A stretch of DNA of 64,000 bases from Strongyloides papillosus (Eukaryota; Nematoda; Chromadorea; Rhabditida; Strongyloididae), in contig SRSI01000074.1 of NCBI GenBank assembly GCA_005656395.1, positions 62,001 through 126,000 of the forward strand, given 5' to 3'. Positions 23,752 to 34,200 of this stretch are shown piece after piece. The stretch's first letter is position 1, and every line of letters starts with the position of its first letter. The notes beneath the pieces were generated by a model. That model did not search any database. It saw only the letters and a program-made list of their open reading frames with translations, and was not told the origin of the DNA. A program made the translations under genes and the position numbers.

Positions 23752-25158
23752 ATGTCATTTTCGCATTTTACAAGATCTTTAAATCCATTAGTCAATAAGA
23801 ATGGGATAGTTGGAAGTTTTATATTTAAGAATCTCATTTATACAACATCAGTTTCTTTTGCAGTTGGTCCTAAAAAAGCAATAGATTTATCAAAAAAAAG
23901 TAATTTAAACGTTGGAACTATAGGTCATGTTGATCATGGAAAAACGACCTTAACAGCAGCTATAACAAAAGTTTTATCAGAGAAAGGTATAATTTTCATA
24001 TAAATATAAAATAATAATATATTCAATATTTTAGGATGTGCAAAATTTGTTAAGTTTGAGGAAATTGATAAAGGAAAAGAAGAGAAACAAAGAGGAATCA
24101 CAATAAATGTTGCTCATATTGGATATGAATCATCAAAACGTCGATACGCTCATACTGATTGCCCCGGTCATAGTGATTTTATCAAAAACATGATTTGTGG
24201 TACTGCTCAGATGGATGCTGCAGTTTTAGTTATCTCTGCAACAGATGGAATAATGGCTCAAACAAATGAACATCTTTTGTTGGCGAAACAAATTGGTTTA
24301 AAACATATTATTGTATTTATTAATAAAGCAGATTTAGTTGATGATGATATTTTAGAGTTATGTGAAATAGAGGCACGTGAATTATTAACATTCCACGGTT
24401 TTGATGGGGACAATGCTAAAATTATTAAAGGATCTGCATTAACGGCATTAGAAGGTGATGATAAAACATGTATTGATGCATTAATAGAGGCATTAGATGA
24501 AGTTCCGGAACCTGAAAGAATACAAGACGGAAATGTCATTATGCCTGTAAATTCTAAAGTTATGGTTAAAGGAAGAGGTACTGTTGTTATTGGTACATTA
24601 GATCAAGGAGTAATAAAAAAAGGTGATCAACTTCAAATTAAAGGTTTTGGAAATGATACTAAAACTGTTGCATCAGATATCCAAGTATTTAATAAATCCG
24701 TTCCATCAGTGGGAGCTGGAGAACATTGTGCTATATTATGTAGAGGATTAAAAGCAGATAATGTTCAAAGAGGAATGTGGGTTGGTACTCCTGGAACCAT
24801 AACAACATCCAATTTATTAAAAGTTGAACTTTATTTATTAGGTACAAATGAAGGTGGCAGAAAAGTAGGTATAAAAACAGGTTTCTCTGACAGAGTTTTC
24901 TGTTCAACATGGGATCAAATAGGACGTTTGCATATTTCAACAGATATGTTAATGCCCGGTGAGCATTCAACCGCTCATATTCTTTTTGTAAATGAAGTGC
25001 CTATACGAAAAAATATTCCATTTACATTAAGAGAAGGAAAAAGTAAAGCAACGATTGCTCGTGGTATTATCACTGAAATGATGAAACCAATTGATATTGA
25101 GAATTTTTCTAAAATCGATATGGATAGTATAGTCAAAGATGCTACACCACTTAATTAG
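23752..25158 (+). CDS. tufm: Mitochondrial elongation factor Tu
   Basis: GTPase that delivers aminoacyl-tRNA to the mitochondrial ribosome; 452 residues. Exons 23752-23986 and 24035-25158, joined by a 48-nt phase-1 intron. The first 40-50 residues look like a mitochondrial presequence, with Ser/Thr, Lys/Arg and no acidic residue. G1 is GHVDHGKT at 58-65, the switch-I region is [16 protein letters not shown]3 is DCPGH at 120-124 and G4 is NKAD. Domain 2 is divergent ([14 protein letters not shown]); domain 3 ends at [19 protein letters not shown], then about 26 extra residues. Nematodes have two mitochondrial EF-Tu proteins: EF-Tu1 carries a C-terminal extension of more than 50 residues for T-armless tRNAs, while EF-Tu2 is shorter and serves tRNA-Ser. 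The short tail here favours EF-Tu2, but this is inference. Confidence 0.92.
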
Positions 25159-25330
25159 TTTTAAAATACCTTGGTATATTAGTTATAGGATAGTTTTTGT
25201 TTTTATTGTTTTACATAGTAATTTGTTTTATTATCATCATAATATTTTTAACAAATCATTTTAAAGGTTTTTTTTGCCTATCTCAAAATACTTTTTATAA
25301 AAGTCTTGAACTTAATTACAAAATAAAAAT

Positions 25331-25337
25331 ATTTTAG
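25331..25337 (+). promoter_or_regulatory. Putative trans-splice acceptor before COG5
   Basis: ATTTTAG sits 6 nt before the COG5 ATG and 173 nt after the EF-Tu stop codon. It fits a spliced-leader acceptor; a 5' UTR cis intron is the alternative. Confidence 0.45.
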
Positions 25338-25343
25338 AGTTTA

Positions 25344-27335
25344 ATGTCAACAACTAAAGAACTTTCAGCACAATTAGAAGATTTTGTTTGGGGAAGAGTA
25401 GATGAAAATAAGTATTTGCAAAATGTTGGAGCATGTACGGAATTGGGTGATGAGAAATTACTAAAGAAAGTTGATTTGATGCAAGAAAATTTAAATCGAC
25501 AATTGAGAAAAAGAGTTGACGAAAATTACCCAATGTTGTTGGAACAAGCAAGTGCTATTGAAATATTAGATGAAGTTCAAGAGGAGTATCATCAGTCAAT
25601 GTCAAAAATTTACAATGAAACGTTGAGTTTATATAACAAAATTGAGAATCGTAGAAAAAAAATTCAGGAAGATGTTATTATTTATGAAAATGCTATGAAA
25701 TTAAGAAGAATATTAAATAATGGTTTATTGTGTAAGAAGCTTATTGATGACGTTAGCAAAGAAAATAATATTTTAGCGAAAGCTGAAATTGTATGTAAAT
25801 TGAATGCTATTAGCTCAGAAAGTCCAGAGATGGCTAAAGTTAAATGGATGAATGAGGGATTTCTTTATAAAATGCCTGAAATAACAAGGAATGTGAAAGG
25901 TAAAGTTGTCGCTGAATTAATGGAAGGTCTTGATACTATCAATGCATCAACAGTTACTTCATGTTTGAAAGCTTTAGATTACCTTCATTGTAGTAAAGAG
26001 GAACTAGGAAAGATTTATGATGAAACATCAAAACAGATTGATGCACTGTTTTTAAAAGTTTCTATAAATTCAGGGAACAATGAGAAATTAAGTAAACTAC
26101 TACCTAATTTAAGTACAAAATTAAATACAGTTCTTGAACAATTTGAATTACTTGGAAGTGAGTATATAGTAACAATGTCGAAAAAAATAGCTACAATAAT
26201 TAAAAATCGTATAACAATAAACGCTAAAAATTCAATGAGAATTGTTCAAACACTATCAAAAACAATTTCAACACACAATGAATGTCACGTTAAAGCTATT
26301 AAGGATGCATTGATACCAATAAAAGCTTCTATTTTAAGTCAGTCTCTAGCAATTTTATATGGAAAGATTGATGAAATATTTAATGAAGAAGACTTACAAT
26401 ATGAATCAATTGCTGAAAAATTAATATTCGAGATTAAAATAGAGTTTTCCTCAGTAGACTGGGATCACACACTACATAAAGATGTTGAAGCCAATATATC
26501 AAAGGCAGTAAAATATATAGCTGTCAAAATTGAGAATAATCTTAACATGGAGTCAGATTATTTACATTTAACTGGAAGAGTAAATAAAATACAACAAAAA
26601 AATTATGAAATGATTCATGTTGCACATTTAATAGCAGAAGAGTGGAGGTCTATTGCGCAACCATTAACACAATTAGTTGATCAATCTTTAGCAGCAATTT
26701 CATTAAATATTAAAGAATTACTATCGTTAGTTATCGCCTCAATGCATGAAGAGGATATGAATAAGTTACTAAAAAATTCATCGTGCAGTGGATATATAAG
26801 AGAAATGAGAGATCATTTAAAAGTTTTTAAAACACACGTTTCAGAATTGAAAGAATTAGTAGAGAATAATACTATTCTCTCGAAATTCATAGATTATGTC
26901 ATTGAAAATATGCTTTTAAATTTTACTCTTATCAAACCAATCAAAAATTCAACATATCAAAGATTTGCAGCTGATTTGACATCGCTTTGTGATAAAGGAT
27001 TAAATCCATTAAATTGCAAAGCTTCTCTTTTATTAAGTGATTACCAACAAATTGGTGAGTACCTTAAAAGTTTCGGAAGTGATGAAAAAATGAATACAAT
27101 AAATATACCATCTTCATTACCACTGTGGATACATATACACTTTTTGATTAATAAGACTGAAAATCTCAAATTACCACATTTAATTAAAAAAATGGAATAC
27201 AAAGAGTATGTAGAATGGTTTTTGCTTCTTACAGATAGAGAAAAATATGACTTTTTATCTTCAGTGGTATCTACTAACTCAGAAAATTGTGAACATATCA
27301 CTAAATTATTGAAACAAATAACAACAAAAAAGTAA
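25344..27335 (+). CDS. cogc-5: Conserved oligomeric Golgi complex subunit 5
   Basis: Uninterrupted 663-residue frame. COG is the eight-subunit tether that returns Golgi enzymes to earlier cisternae. The N-terminal helical part has the COG5 pattern: a basic-acidic coiled coil (LDEVQEEYHQSMSKIYNETL), then ENAMKLRRILNNGLLCKKL and KVKWMNEGFLYKMPEITRNV, followed by GLDTINASTVTSCLKALDYL, matching the human COG5 segment that leads into GLETQNPTQV and LGTLKD. The remainder is all helical, as expected for a CATCHR-fold subunit. It is shorter than human COG5 (about 840). It follows EF-Tu on the same strand with 185 nt between stop and start, and converges with the acyltransferase gene, leaving only 77 nt. 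COG3 was considered; the segment order fits COG5 better. Confidence 0.75.
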   Translation: MSTTKELSAQLEDFVWGRVDENKYLQNVGACTELGDEKLLKKVDLMQENLNRQLRKRVDENYPMLLEQASAIEILDEVQEEYHQSMSKIYNETLSLYNKIENRRKKIQEDVIIYENAMKLRRILNNGLLCKKLIDDVSKENNILAKAEIVCKLNAISSESPEMAKVKWMNEGFLYKMPEITRNVKGKVVAELMEGLDTINASTVTSCLKALDYLHCSKEELGKIYDETSKQIDALFLKVSINSGNNEKLSKLLPNLSTKLNTVLEQFELLGSEYIVTMSKKIATIIKNRITINAKNSMRIVQTLSKTISTHNECHVKAIKDALIPIKASILSQSLAILYGKIDEIFNEEDLQYESIAEKLIFEIKIEFSSVDWDHTLHKDVEANISKAVKYIAVKIENNLNMESDYLHLTGRVNKIQQKNYEMIHVAHLIAEEWRSIAQPLTQLVDQSLAAISLNIKELLSLVIASMHEEDMNKLLKNSSCSGYIREMRDHLKVFKTHVSELKELVENNTILSKFIDYVIENMLLNFTLIKPIKNSTYQRFAADLTSLCDKGLNPLNCKASLLLSDYQQIGEYLKSFGSDEKMNTINIPSSLPLWIHIHFLINKTENLKLPHLIKKMEYKEYVEWFLLLTDREKYDFLSSVVSTNSENCEHITKLLKQITTKK

Positions 27336-27412
27336 ATATAAAATAAAAATTATAATTTATATATTAATAACTAAATTTATAAGTAAACATTTCTAATTGA
27401 CCTATTTTTCTT

Positions 27413-28571
27413 TTATAATCTCCTAAACCAACCTGTCCAAAAAATCAAAAGTGGAGATATAGCTAATGATGTGAAATAAATTTTTCTGATTTGACAATCA
27501 TAAAAGAAAGGAATAATTGCAGCTGTATATAAAACTATGCATGGAACTGTTTCTAAAAATGATATTGTAGGTAGTAATTTCCCAGGTTCTTCAGAAAAAG
27601 TCCCAGTTTCATAAAATTTCTCCATAATTAATTCTTTTTCTTCAAAATTTTTCATCAAAAACATCTTCTGACCAGACATCGTTCTTGGTACGTCATCTGG
27701 GAGAATTCTTTTAATATGAATATGTATTGCTTTGTTTTCAGCTGTTTTAGCAAATAAATCAAACATGTCTATTGATGTTCCTCTTATGGGTAATTTGTCA
27801 GAAAAATTGTACCCAATGGTAAGATCATAAACTGCATTTATATGTTGACTTAAAGCATTAAAAGAAAGAGTGAATGCTTTTGTGTATGGTCTACCAACAT
27901 TCATAAATGCACGGATACCTTGTTGAATACACCAATCATGTGTTTTGTCGATAGCAGCCAAATTCAGGGCATTATATCGGGTACCTTCAGGGAAAATACA
28001 CAACCAATATGGAGACTCTAAAGCTGAGAGATAGTTAAGTTGTCTTTCAACAGGATCCAAAACAAATGAACCAAATCTTTTTACAAAGACAAATCCTCTT
28101 TGATAGACATACCAACCCCAAAGTGGAATATATTTAAGTGATGATTTCACAACAAAACGCAAACCATATTCAGTTTCTTGACGACTGGCAAGAATAGCAA
28201 AGATAACCCAATCAGCAGAAGATTGATGATTTGAAATAACGATTGCTTTTTCCTTATTACTTATCATACTATCATAATTACCATGTACATAAATCTATAA
28301 AAAATATTTCAAGTTTACATTTATTCAAATTAATAAAAGTATATTATTTTACCTTTGCACCAGAGCAATTTTCAAATACAAAAAGACACATCTTTATGTA
28401 TGAAGAAAACATTTTATTATCTATACACTCAATCCATTTTCTTGGTACAATTATACCAGATGCATGTAACAACAATGAGCATGATGTATACGGAACAACT
28501 GAAACTGACAATATGGCAGTAGGTAAAAGTGGACGTAAATCATGTATTATTGTAATAATTGTCAACAACAT
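27413..28571 (-). CDS. AGPAT5-like lysophosphatidic acid acyltransferase
   Basis: Membrane acyltransferase of 366 residues that converts lysophosphatidic acid (or another lysophospholipid) to phosphatidic acid in ER or mitochondrial membranes. Exons 28571-28353 and 28294-27413; the intron is 58 nt, phase 0. The N-terminal helix LTIITIIHDLRPLLP is followed by the catalytic HX4D box at H96-D101 (SNHQSSADW) and the substrate box FPEGTR at 174-179. Two C-terminal hydrophobic segments end the protein (VPCIVLYTAAIIPFF and FTSLAISPLLIFWTGW). The spacing YVKR/FVKR, AIYDLT-type block and IHIHIKRI match AGPAT5/LCLAT1-type enzymes (C. elegans acl family). The exact acl paralogue is not decided. Confidence 0.88.
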
Positions 28572-28796
28572 CTTAAATTAAATTTAAAAATATCATAAAG
28601 TCATATAACAAAATTTGAATTGGAATATTGTAACCTTTTAATTGAAATTTTTTAAAATCACTGTGATATCATTTTATTTGACAAAAAATAAAGTTAAAAT
28701 GGAAAATTTATATTTATCACTAAAAAAATTAAAATAATGACTTAAAAAGTGTGTTTTAGAAATATACAAATTTAAATAATATTTTTTCTTTTCTTA

Positions 28797-29522
28797 TTAA
28801 TCTCTGCGTCTTCTATCGTCTCTCTTTTCTTTTTCTCCAAGGATTCTTACGATGTATCTAAATACATTGATGAAGTCAATGAAAAGTTCTACAGAATGCC
28901 AGATGTAGTCATCATTTCCCATTCTTCTCTTTTCGCAAATCAATTGAGTATCATAAAGAATAAATCCACAATTAATTAATAATCCTCCCCAAATTATGGC
29001 TCCATTTAAGAAAGTATATCTGAAGAAGAGTGTGGTGAATAACAAAGCAAATGAAGCTGATACTAATGTTCCTCCAAGATGAAGATATTTGGTGTTCTCA
29101 GCATACAAAGCAGCTAATGTGAAACTAGTGAAGACGGCTAAGGTAACAAGGTAGGCATTAACAATAATACTGGTGTTTATAGCAGCATAATAAGCAATTA
29201 CTGGACCAAGTGAAAATCCTGAAGAGAATGTAAAAGCCATAAGATATCCAAATCTTTTACTTTCATTTTCCAATGTATTTGAAACTGTTGAAATAGCAAT
29301 AAGAGTTCCAAAAGATATAAGTGCAAACAAAAATTGCCAATTATACATTTCAAAGTACATATTAAAGAGTGCTCCAGCAGCTGCTGCAAACATTGAAATT
29401 GACAATGTTCCATAGACCTTCTTAAGGTGATCCTTAACCTCTTTCTCAAGTTTTCTGTCTAATGTGTTGAAAGCATTTGAGAATGTCTCAAATACATTTG
29501 GAGTTTGTTGTGAAGTATTCAT
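28797..29522 (-). CDS. Bax inhibitor-1 (TMBIM6-like)
   Basis: Intronless gene for a 241-residue protein with six to seven transmembrane helices. BI-1 is an ER calcium-leak channel or pH sensor that dampens ER stress and cell death. The N-terminus FETFSNAFNTLDRKLEKEVK precedes the core: LKKVYGTLSISMFAAAAG, GPVIAYYAAIN, the family signature region FTLAALYAENTKYLHLGG, GLLINCGFILYDTQLICEK with the conserved Asp of the di-aspartyl sensor, and LFIDFINVFRYIVRIL. The tail is highly basic and charged (EKEKRDDRRRRD), as in TMBIM6. It lies upstream of the acyltransferase gene on the same strand (225 nt apart) and divergent to phosphatidylinositol synthase. Confidence 0.92.
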   Translation of the reverse strand: MNTSQQTPNVFETFSNAFNTLDRKLEKEVKDHLKKVYGTLSISMFAAAAGALFNMYFEMYNWQFLFALISFGTLIAISTVSNTLENESKRFGYLMAFTFSSGFSLGPVIAYYAAINTSIIVNAYLVTLAVFTSFTLAALYAENTKYLHLGGTLVSASFALLFTTLFFRYTFLNGAIIWGGLLINCGFILYDTQLICEKRRMGNDDYIWHSVELFIDFINVFRYIVRILGEKEKRDDRRRRD

Positions 29523-29646
29523 ATTTTCTGAAATATATAATCTATAGAAAATAAGGAATGTTTATAACTTTATTAAATGAATTAATATCGACTGAAGTAA
29601 GATAATATACGCAACACATATTTATAAATATATATATATCGAATGC

Positions 29647-29654
29647 TGACGTCA
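29647..29654. promoter_or_regulatory. CRE/UPRE-like palindrome upstream of Bax inhibitor-1
   Basis: A perfect TGACGTCA lies 125 nt upstream of the BI-1 start codon and is followed directly by ATTGG, an inverted CCAAT box. bZIP factors of the CREB/ATF/XBP-1 class bind such sites. Use as an ER-stress element is inference from the gene's role. Confidence 0.4.
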
Positions 29655-30530
29655 ATTGGAGAGACGTAGAATGTTATCTAAATATTAAATTTTAAAAGTT
29701 TAGAAAATGTTTCTAGAAAAAAGTCTTAACATGTTAAGCCACGTGCCGTAAAAATAAGAAATTCCAATATTTCTTTATCTGCACATAAATAAAATATATC
29801 GTTAGATAATTTTAAAATTTTACTATTGTGCAAGACATATAGAAATAACATGCTAATTAAATAGTTGCTAGGGTTTATCAAGTAGAAACCAATCTACTGA
29901 TAATAGCTATCAATAAATTTTAACTTTTGTATGAAAAAATACTTTAAACGTAAAGTTACATAATAAATTTATATAATATCACTAAAAGACATATAATATT
30001 TGTATGTTGAATTAATTTTTTTGCGATTTCATGGTTATGGAGTTATTGATGATAAATAGACGATAAGTAGAATATCGGTGATTGGTTCAAAAATGTTACA
30101 ATCAATAGCAAGTAGCAAAGACATAATAAAATTGTGTATTTATGTTATTATTACCAAATTAAAAACTTGTCGGAAGTCATAAATCCTCTTAGTGATGGTG
30201 TTTTTCATTTACTTGTAATAAAAATTGTATAAAATGTAAGCCCTTAAATTGAGGTGACTTTTTCTCTCCTACGACAAGAAAAAATTAATCTCTAACTCTA
30301 ATATGTGCTTTATTTGTGTAGGACTTCGCGACACCATCTTTCCAAAATGATACTAGCTAATAATCATGTACATTTTAACGTGATGTTTGTTCCTTAAAGA
30401 GTAGAGGTCTTCTCTCCGTCAAAATTAAGCATTTTTATAATATTGGAAGAAATATTTTCTTCTATTACTATATAATGACACTAGTTTTGTGTGAATTTAT
30501 GAATATAATAAATTATCACATTTTTTTTTG

Positions 30531-30536
30531 TTTTAG
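30531..30536 (+). promoter_or_regulatory. Splice or trans-splice acceptor at PI synthase start
   Basis: A pyrimidine tract ending TTTTAG stops 2 nt before the ATG. Either an SL acceptor or the end of a 5' UTR intron. Confidence 0.5.
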
Positions 30537-30538
30537 AT

Positions 30539-31215
30539 ATGGTAACTTCAAATGATGTTTTCCTTTTTTATCCAAATTTATTAGGATATGGAAGAATTAT
30601 TTTAGCTATTATATCATTTATGACAATGAGATGCTGTCCTTTGTTAACTGCCTTTTTATATGGTACAAGTGGTTTTTTGGATGCTTTAGATGGCCACCTT
30701 GCCAGAACATATAACCAATGTATGTTTGTCATAAATTATATATAGTTATTAAAACTCTACTAATTTTAGCTTCTCGATTTGGGGCAATGTTGGATCAGTT
30801 GACTGACAGATGTACTTTTATGGCTCTTTTGATGTGTTTATCTGTTTTCTATCCATCTTGGACATTCTTCTTTCAAATGGTAGCTGTTATCGATATTGCT
30901 TCTCATTGGATTCATCTTCATGCCACTGATCTTACTGGAAAAACTTCCCACAAGTCCTCAGACAACCCAATCCTTAATCTTTATTATACTTCAAAGCCAA
31001 CCCTCTTTTTTATGTGCTTAGGAAATGAAGCATTCTACGGAGTTTTGTATCTTTTGAATTTTTGGACTGGTCCAACATTTTTGTCTATATCTATACTAAA
31101 AATCTTTGCTGTTTTCCTCTTTCCAATTGCTGCAATTAAAAGTGGTATCTCAATTATACATCTTATCACAGCATCTCAAACAATTACAGAACATGATGCA
31201 AAAACACATCGGTGA
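30539..31215 (+). CDS. pisy-1: Phosphatidylinositol synthase (CDIPT)
   Basis: CDP-diacylglycerol-inositol 3-phosphatidyltransferase, an ER enzyme that makes phosphatidylinositol from CDP-DAG and myo-inositol; 208 residues, close to human CDIPT (213). Exons 30539-30719 and 30770-31215 with a 50-nt intron that splits the codon for Ser61. The CDP-alcohol phosphotransferase signature is complete across the junction: D48, D51, G52, A55, R56, then G65, D69 and D73 (LDALDGHLARTYNQ joined to SSRFGAMLDQLTD). About five hydrophobic helices follow. The motif SHWIHLHATDLTGKTSHKSS is typical of PI synthases. The ER-membrane neighbours (BI-1, AGPAT5) make a loose theme, though the strands differ. Confidence 0.95.
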
Positions 31216-34200
31216 AAATAAAATATTTTTGGTATTAGATACAATTAATATTTAGCTTTTGTTTTATACAACAAGAAGTAACTTTCCTATCATAATGAAA
31301 AACCCATACAATGTAACAAAACATGTTATTAAGTTAAAATTTTTAATCTCAAGAGTATAAATAATACGTTTTTAGTAAGTGAATTTTTCTGTAAAACAAT
31401 TAAAAATTATTAATAAATAGAACTTTTTTTTATTGTAATAAATGTTAAAAAGTTAAGTAGTTTTTCTTTAAAATATATCCAATTATCTATCAAAAATTAT
31501 GTAAATATTTAAATTAACTCTCTATTAATGAAGGAAGATTTTTTTCGATTATTTAATGAATGTAAAAATTCAATTAATGCTACAAAAGACATTAGAGTGG
31601 ATAATTTAATTAGAGTTGTATTCTTGAATGTACTAAGAAAAGTGTAAAATATTACTTCCGCTTTACGGTATAAATTCAAATGGATTCTTAATTTTTTGTT
31701 GTTATTTATTTTATAAATTGAAACAATTAAAAATCCAATTAATTTATACATATTTAATTAATTATTTAAAGATTATATTTTAAATCCGCCTATTATCGGA
31801 AATTATATAATTTTATCCTTTATAGTTTTTTTTTATAAAAATTTTAAAATAAAAAGTTCTATTCAAAATTTCCTAATATCGTTTCTATAGAAGTAAATAT
31901 TTGTTTGAAAACCAATTTTTTTTCGTCTTAAAATATTAAAGTAGTTAAAAAGCTATTCGATGATTGTAAGTTTTGCTTTTTTTTATTTTCAAAATCATTT
32001 TAATTGCAAATAATTGTTTATTAATGGTAAAATATGTTAACTTAATGCAATTAAAATTCTAATGAAATTTCCTTCCGTTAAAATTGACAAAATATTTTTT
32101 ATGATGGCTATCTTTTTAAATTCATTCATTTGTATAGTTTCATTTAAAAATGTCAAAAACCACCTTCAATGTGTTTCCTAGTTATAAACTAAAAGTAATA
32201 AATTTGCCTCTTCCCTTTAAACTAATTAAAAATCTGTTAATTATTTGAATTGAAAAGACTTCGTCAATTTTTTCTTTGTCATAATAGGCATTGACATATT
32301 GGAAAAACTTCCTAAAATTTTTCGGTATACTTTTATATTAAAATTTCTAAAGTATGTTGCATCACTCTTACGGTTACACAAGTATGGAGAATATATACAA
32401 GGGAAAGTGACAAAAACAGAAGATTGTCACTCAAATTTTCCATTAATAATCGTACAGTATACATATTATGAAAACTATTTGTTTCCACCTAGTTGCGCAA
32501 TTTGACACCTGGATATATGTATCTAAAGAAGAATCAATTTATATTTCTTAATATATCTATAATCTTCAAATAAAACAACATTTAATACAATTGAAATTTT
32601 GATAGAAAGGTTTTCTAAAAAAGCTTGTTGACATATATTTCACTAAAAGTTATTTATATAAATGTTAGAATAATATTTTATCTTTTTAATGGGATACAAT
32701 CACGTTTCAATAATAATAATTCAAAGTGAAATCTACTATCACAATAGTGATAATGTTTTCTTCTAAAACAATTAACCTGTATTTATTAGTTCTTCAAAAA
32801 AAACTTGTATATTTTAAAAATAAAATGTTAAAATTGAAAATCACAAGGAAAGTCATGTGAAGTGAATGTCTACATAATTTATTGTTATTCTTTTACCTTA
32901 AATCGCAATGATTTAAATTGAAAGGAATCCAAATTATCTGCAATAGTAATTTTTATTCTTTTTTCTTATTAAAACTTCTATGCAAAAACATTTTTACTTT
33001 TATTTAAATTACATGACATTGATGAGTAATTATTATGTTATTTACATTGAACATACAATTATATATCAAAGTTGTTATTATTATAGATTTTTATATATCA
33101 TTTTAAACTCAAATTGCATTGTAATATTTTCGCTTACTCTTTATCTACTGTAATTAACTCAGTGCCCTACCACTAATTTTGAAAAAGTAATTAATAATTA
33201 TAGCTGATGTTAATTAGAATCTATAAACCATAATTCCTCATGGAATTTTTTATTCACAATAAACATTATAATTTGTTTTTTATTTATTAACATTTTACTT
33301 GAATTTAAAATAATATAGTAAAATAATATTGATAGACTAAAACATTTTATCATATAAAGTTATAAATTTGACTCAAAAAGTGTTATTTCCAAAATAAGAA
33401 CATGTGACTTTAAAACATACATAGAGGATATTATTGGAAAGTTAAAACACAAAGGATTACTAAAAACTTGACAATTCATGAATTGATATTCAATTTATTG
33501 ATAAACATTATTCATAACACTATATTATTTTGCAAATGCTATATTTTTTTTATAGAACTAAACTATATTTTTAAATATTAATTCAAAAATATTTTATCGA
33601 AGCATTTTTTGACTCACCAATTTTTAAATATTAATGTTTATTTTATGGTTTTATATTTTAAATTTATTTTATTTAAAATAACTATTATAAAATATCCAAT
33701 ATTTATTGAAGCCTTTTTTGTTGAAAAGACAAAATTTGTGTTCTTAAAATGAATCGACAATTTAAATGTATATTTATTTGTTGTTGTTTTTGTTTTATGA
33801 TATAGTTGCAAATTTTTGTTTATTTTATGCATTTAAACTTCAACTGTACAAAATTTTTTAAATTTCTTATTGATTAAAATTTATTAACACAGGATGTTAT
33901 AGTTTATTTAGTGACCCATATTCTTTTATAGTTAATGAAAATGAACAAAAAGATTTGGAACTCGTGACCGTATAAGATAATTAGGCCCGCCAACAACAAT
34001 AAACTAAAGGCTGCTTGTAAAATAAGTAAATCCTCCAGATGTTGCATCGAAATACTTTATCACATGATTTAATTAAGTTTTATAAAAAGCTATTGTAGTT
34101 GTTGATTGGAATAGAAAACAATTAGTCACACCTACAAAGGTGGTCCTGCTATTTATTCTGAAAACATCGAAGACGATAACAATACCTCCTTCATTTGTTT

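Larger units (their letters stand above)
29523..30538. other. Divergent intergenic region, Bax inhibitor-1 / PI synthase
   Basis: About 1 kb between two divergent start codons. The BI-1 side has a perfect CRE palindrome (separate entry) and a CCACGTG E-box-like site near 29741. The PI-synthase side ends in a TTTTAG acceptor. The part 30180-30440 is less AT-rich than its surroundings and may hold a leader exon or control elements, but no coding frame is seen. Confidence 0.5.

Noticed and set aside
32299..32505. 68-codon frame in the gene desert
   Set aside because: Begins at TTG, not ATG, has no motif, and other frames of similar length occur by chance nearby.
33638..33832. 64-codon minus-strand frame
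   Set aside because: Lys/Asn/Thr/Phe-rich, typical of translated AT-rich DNA.
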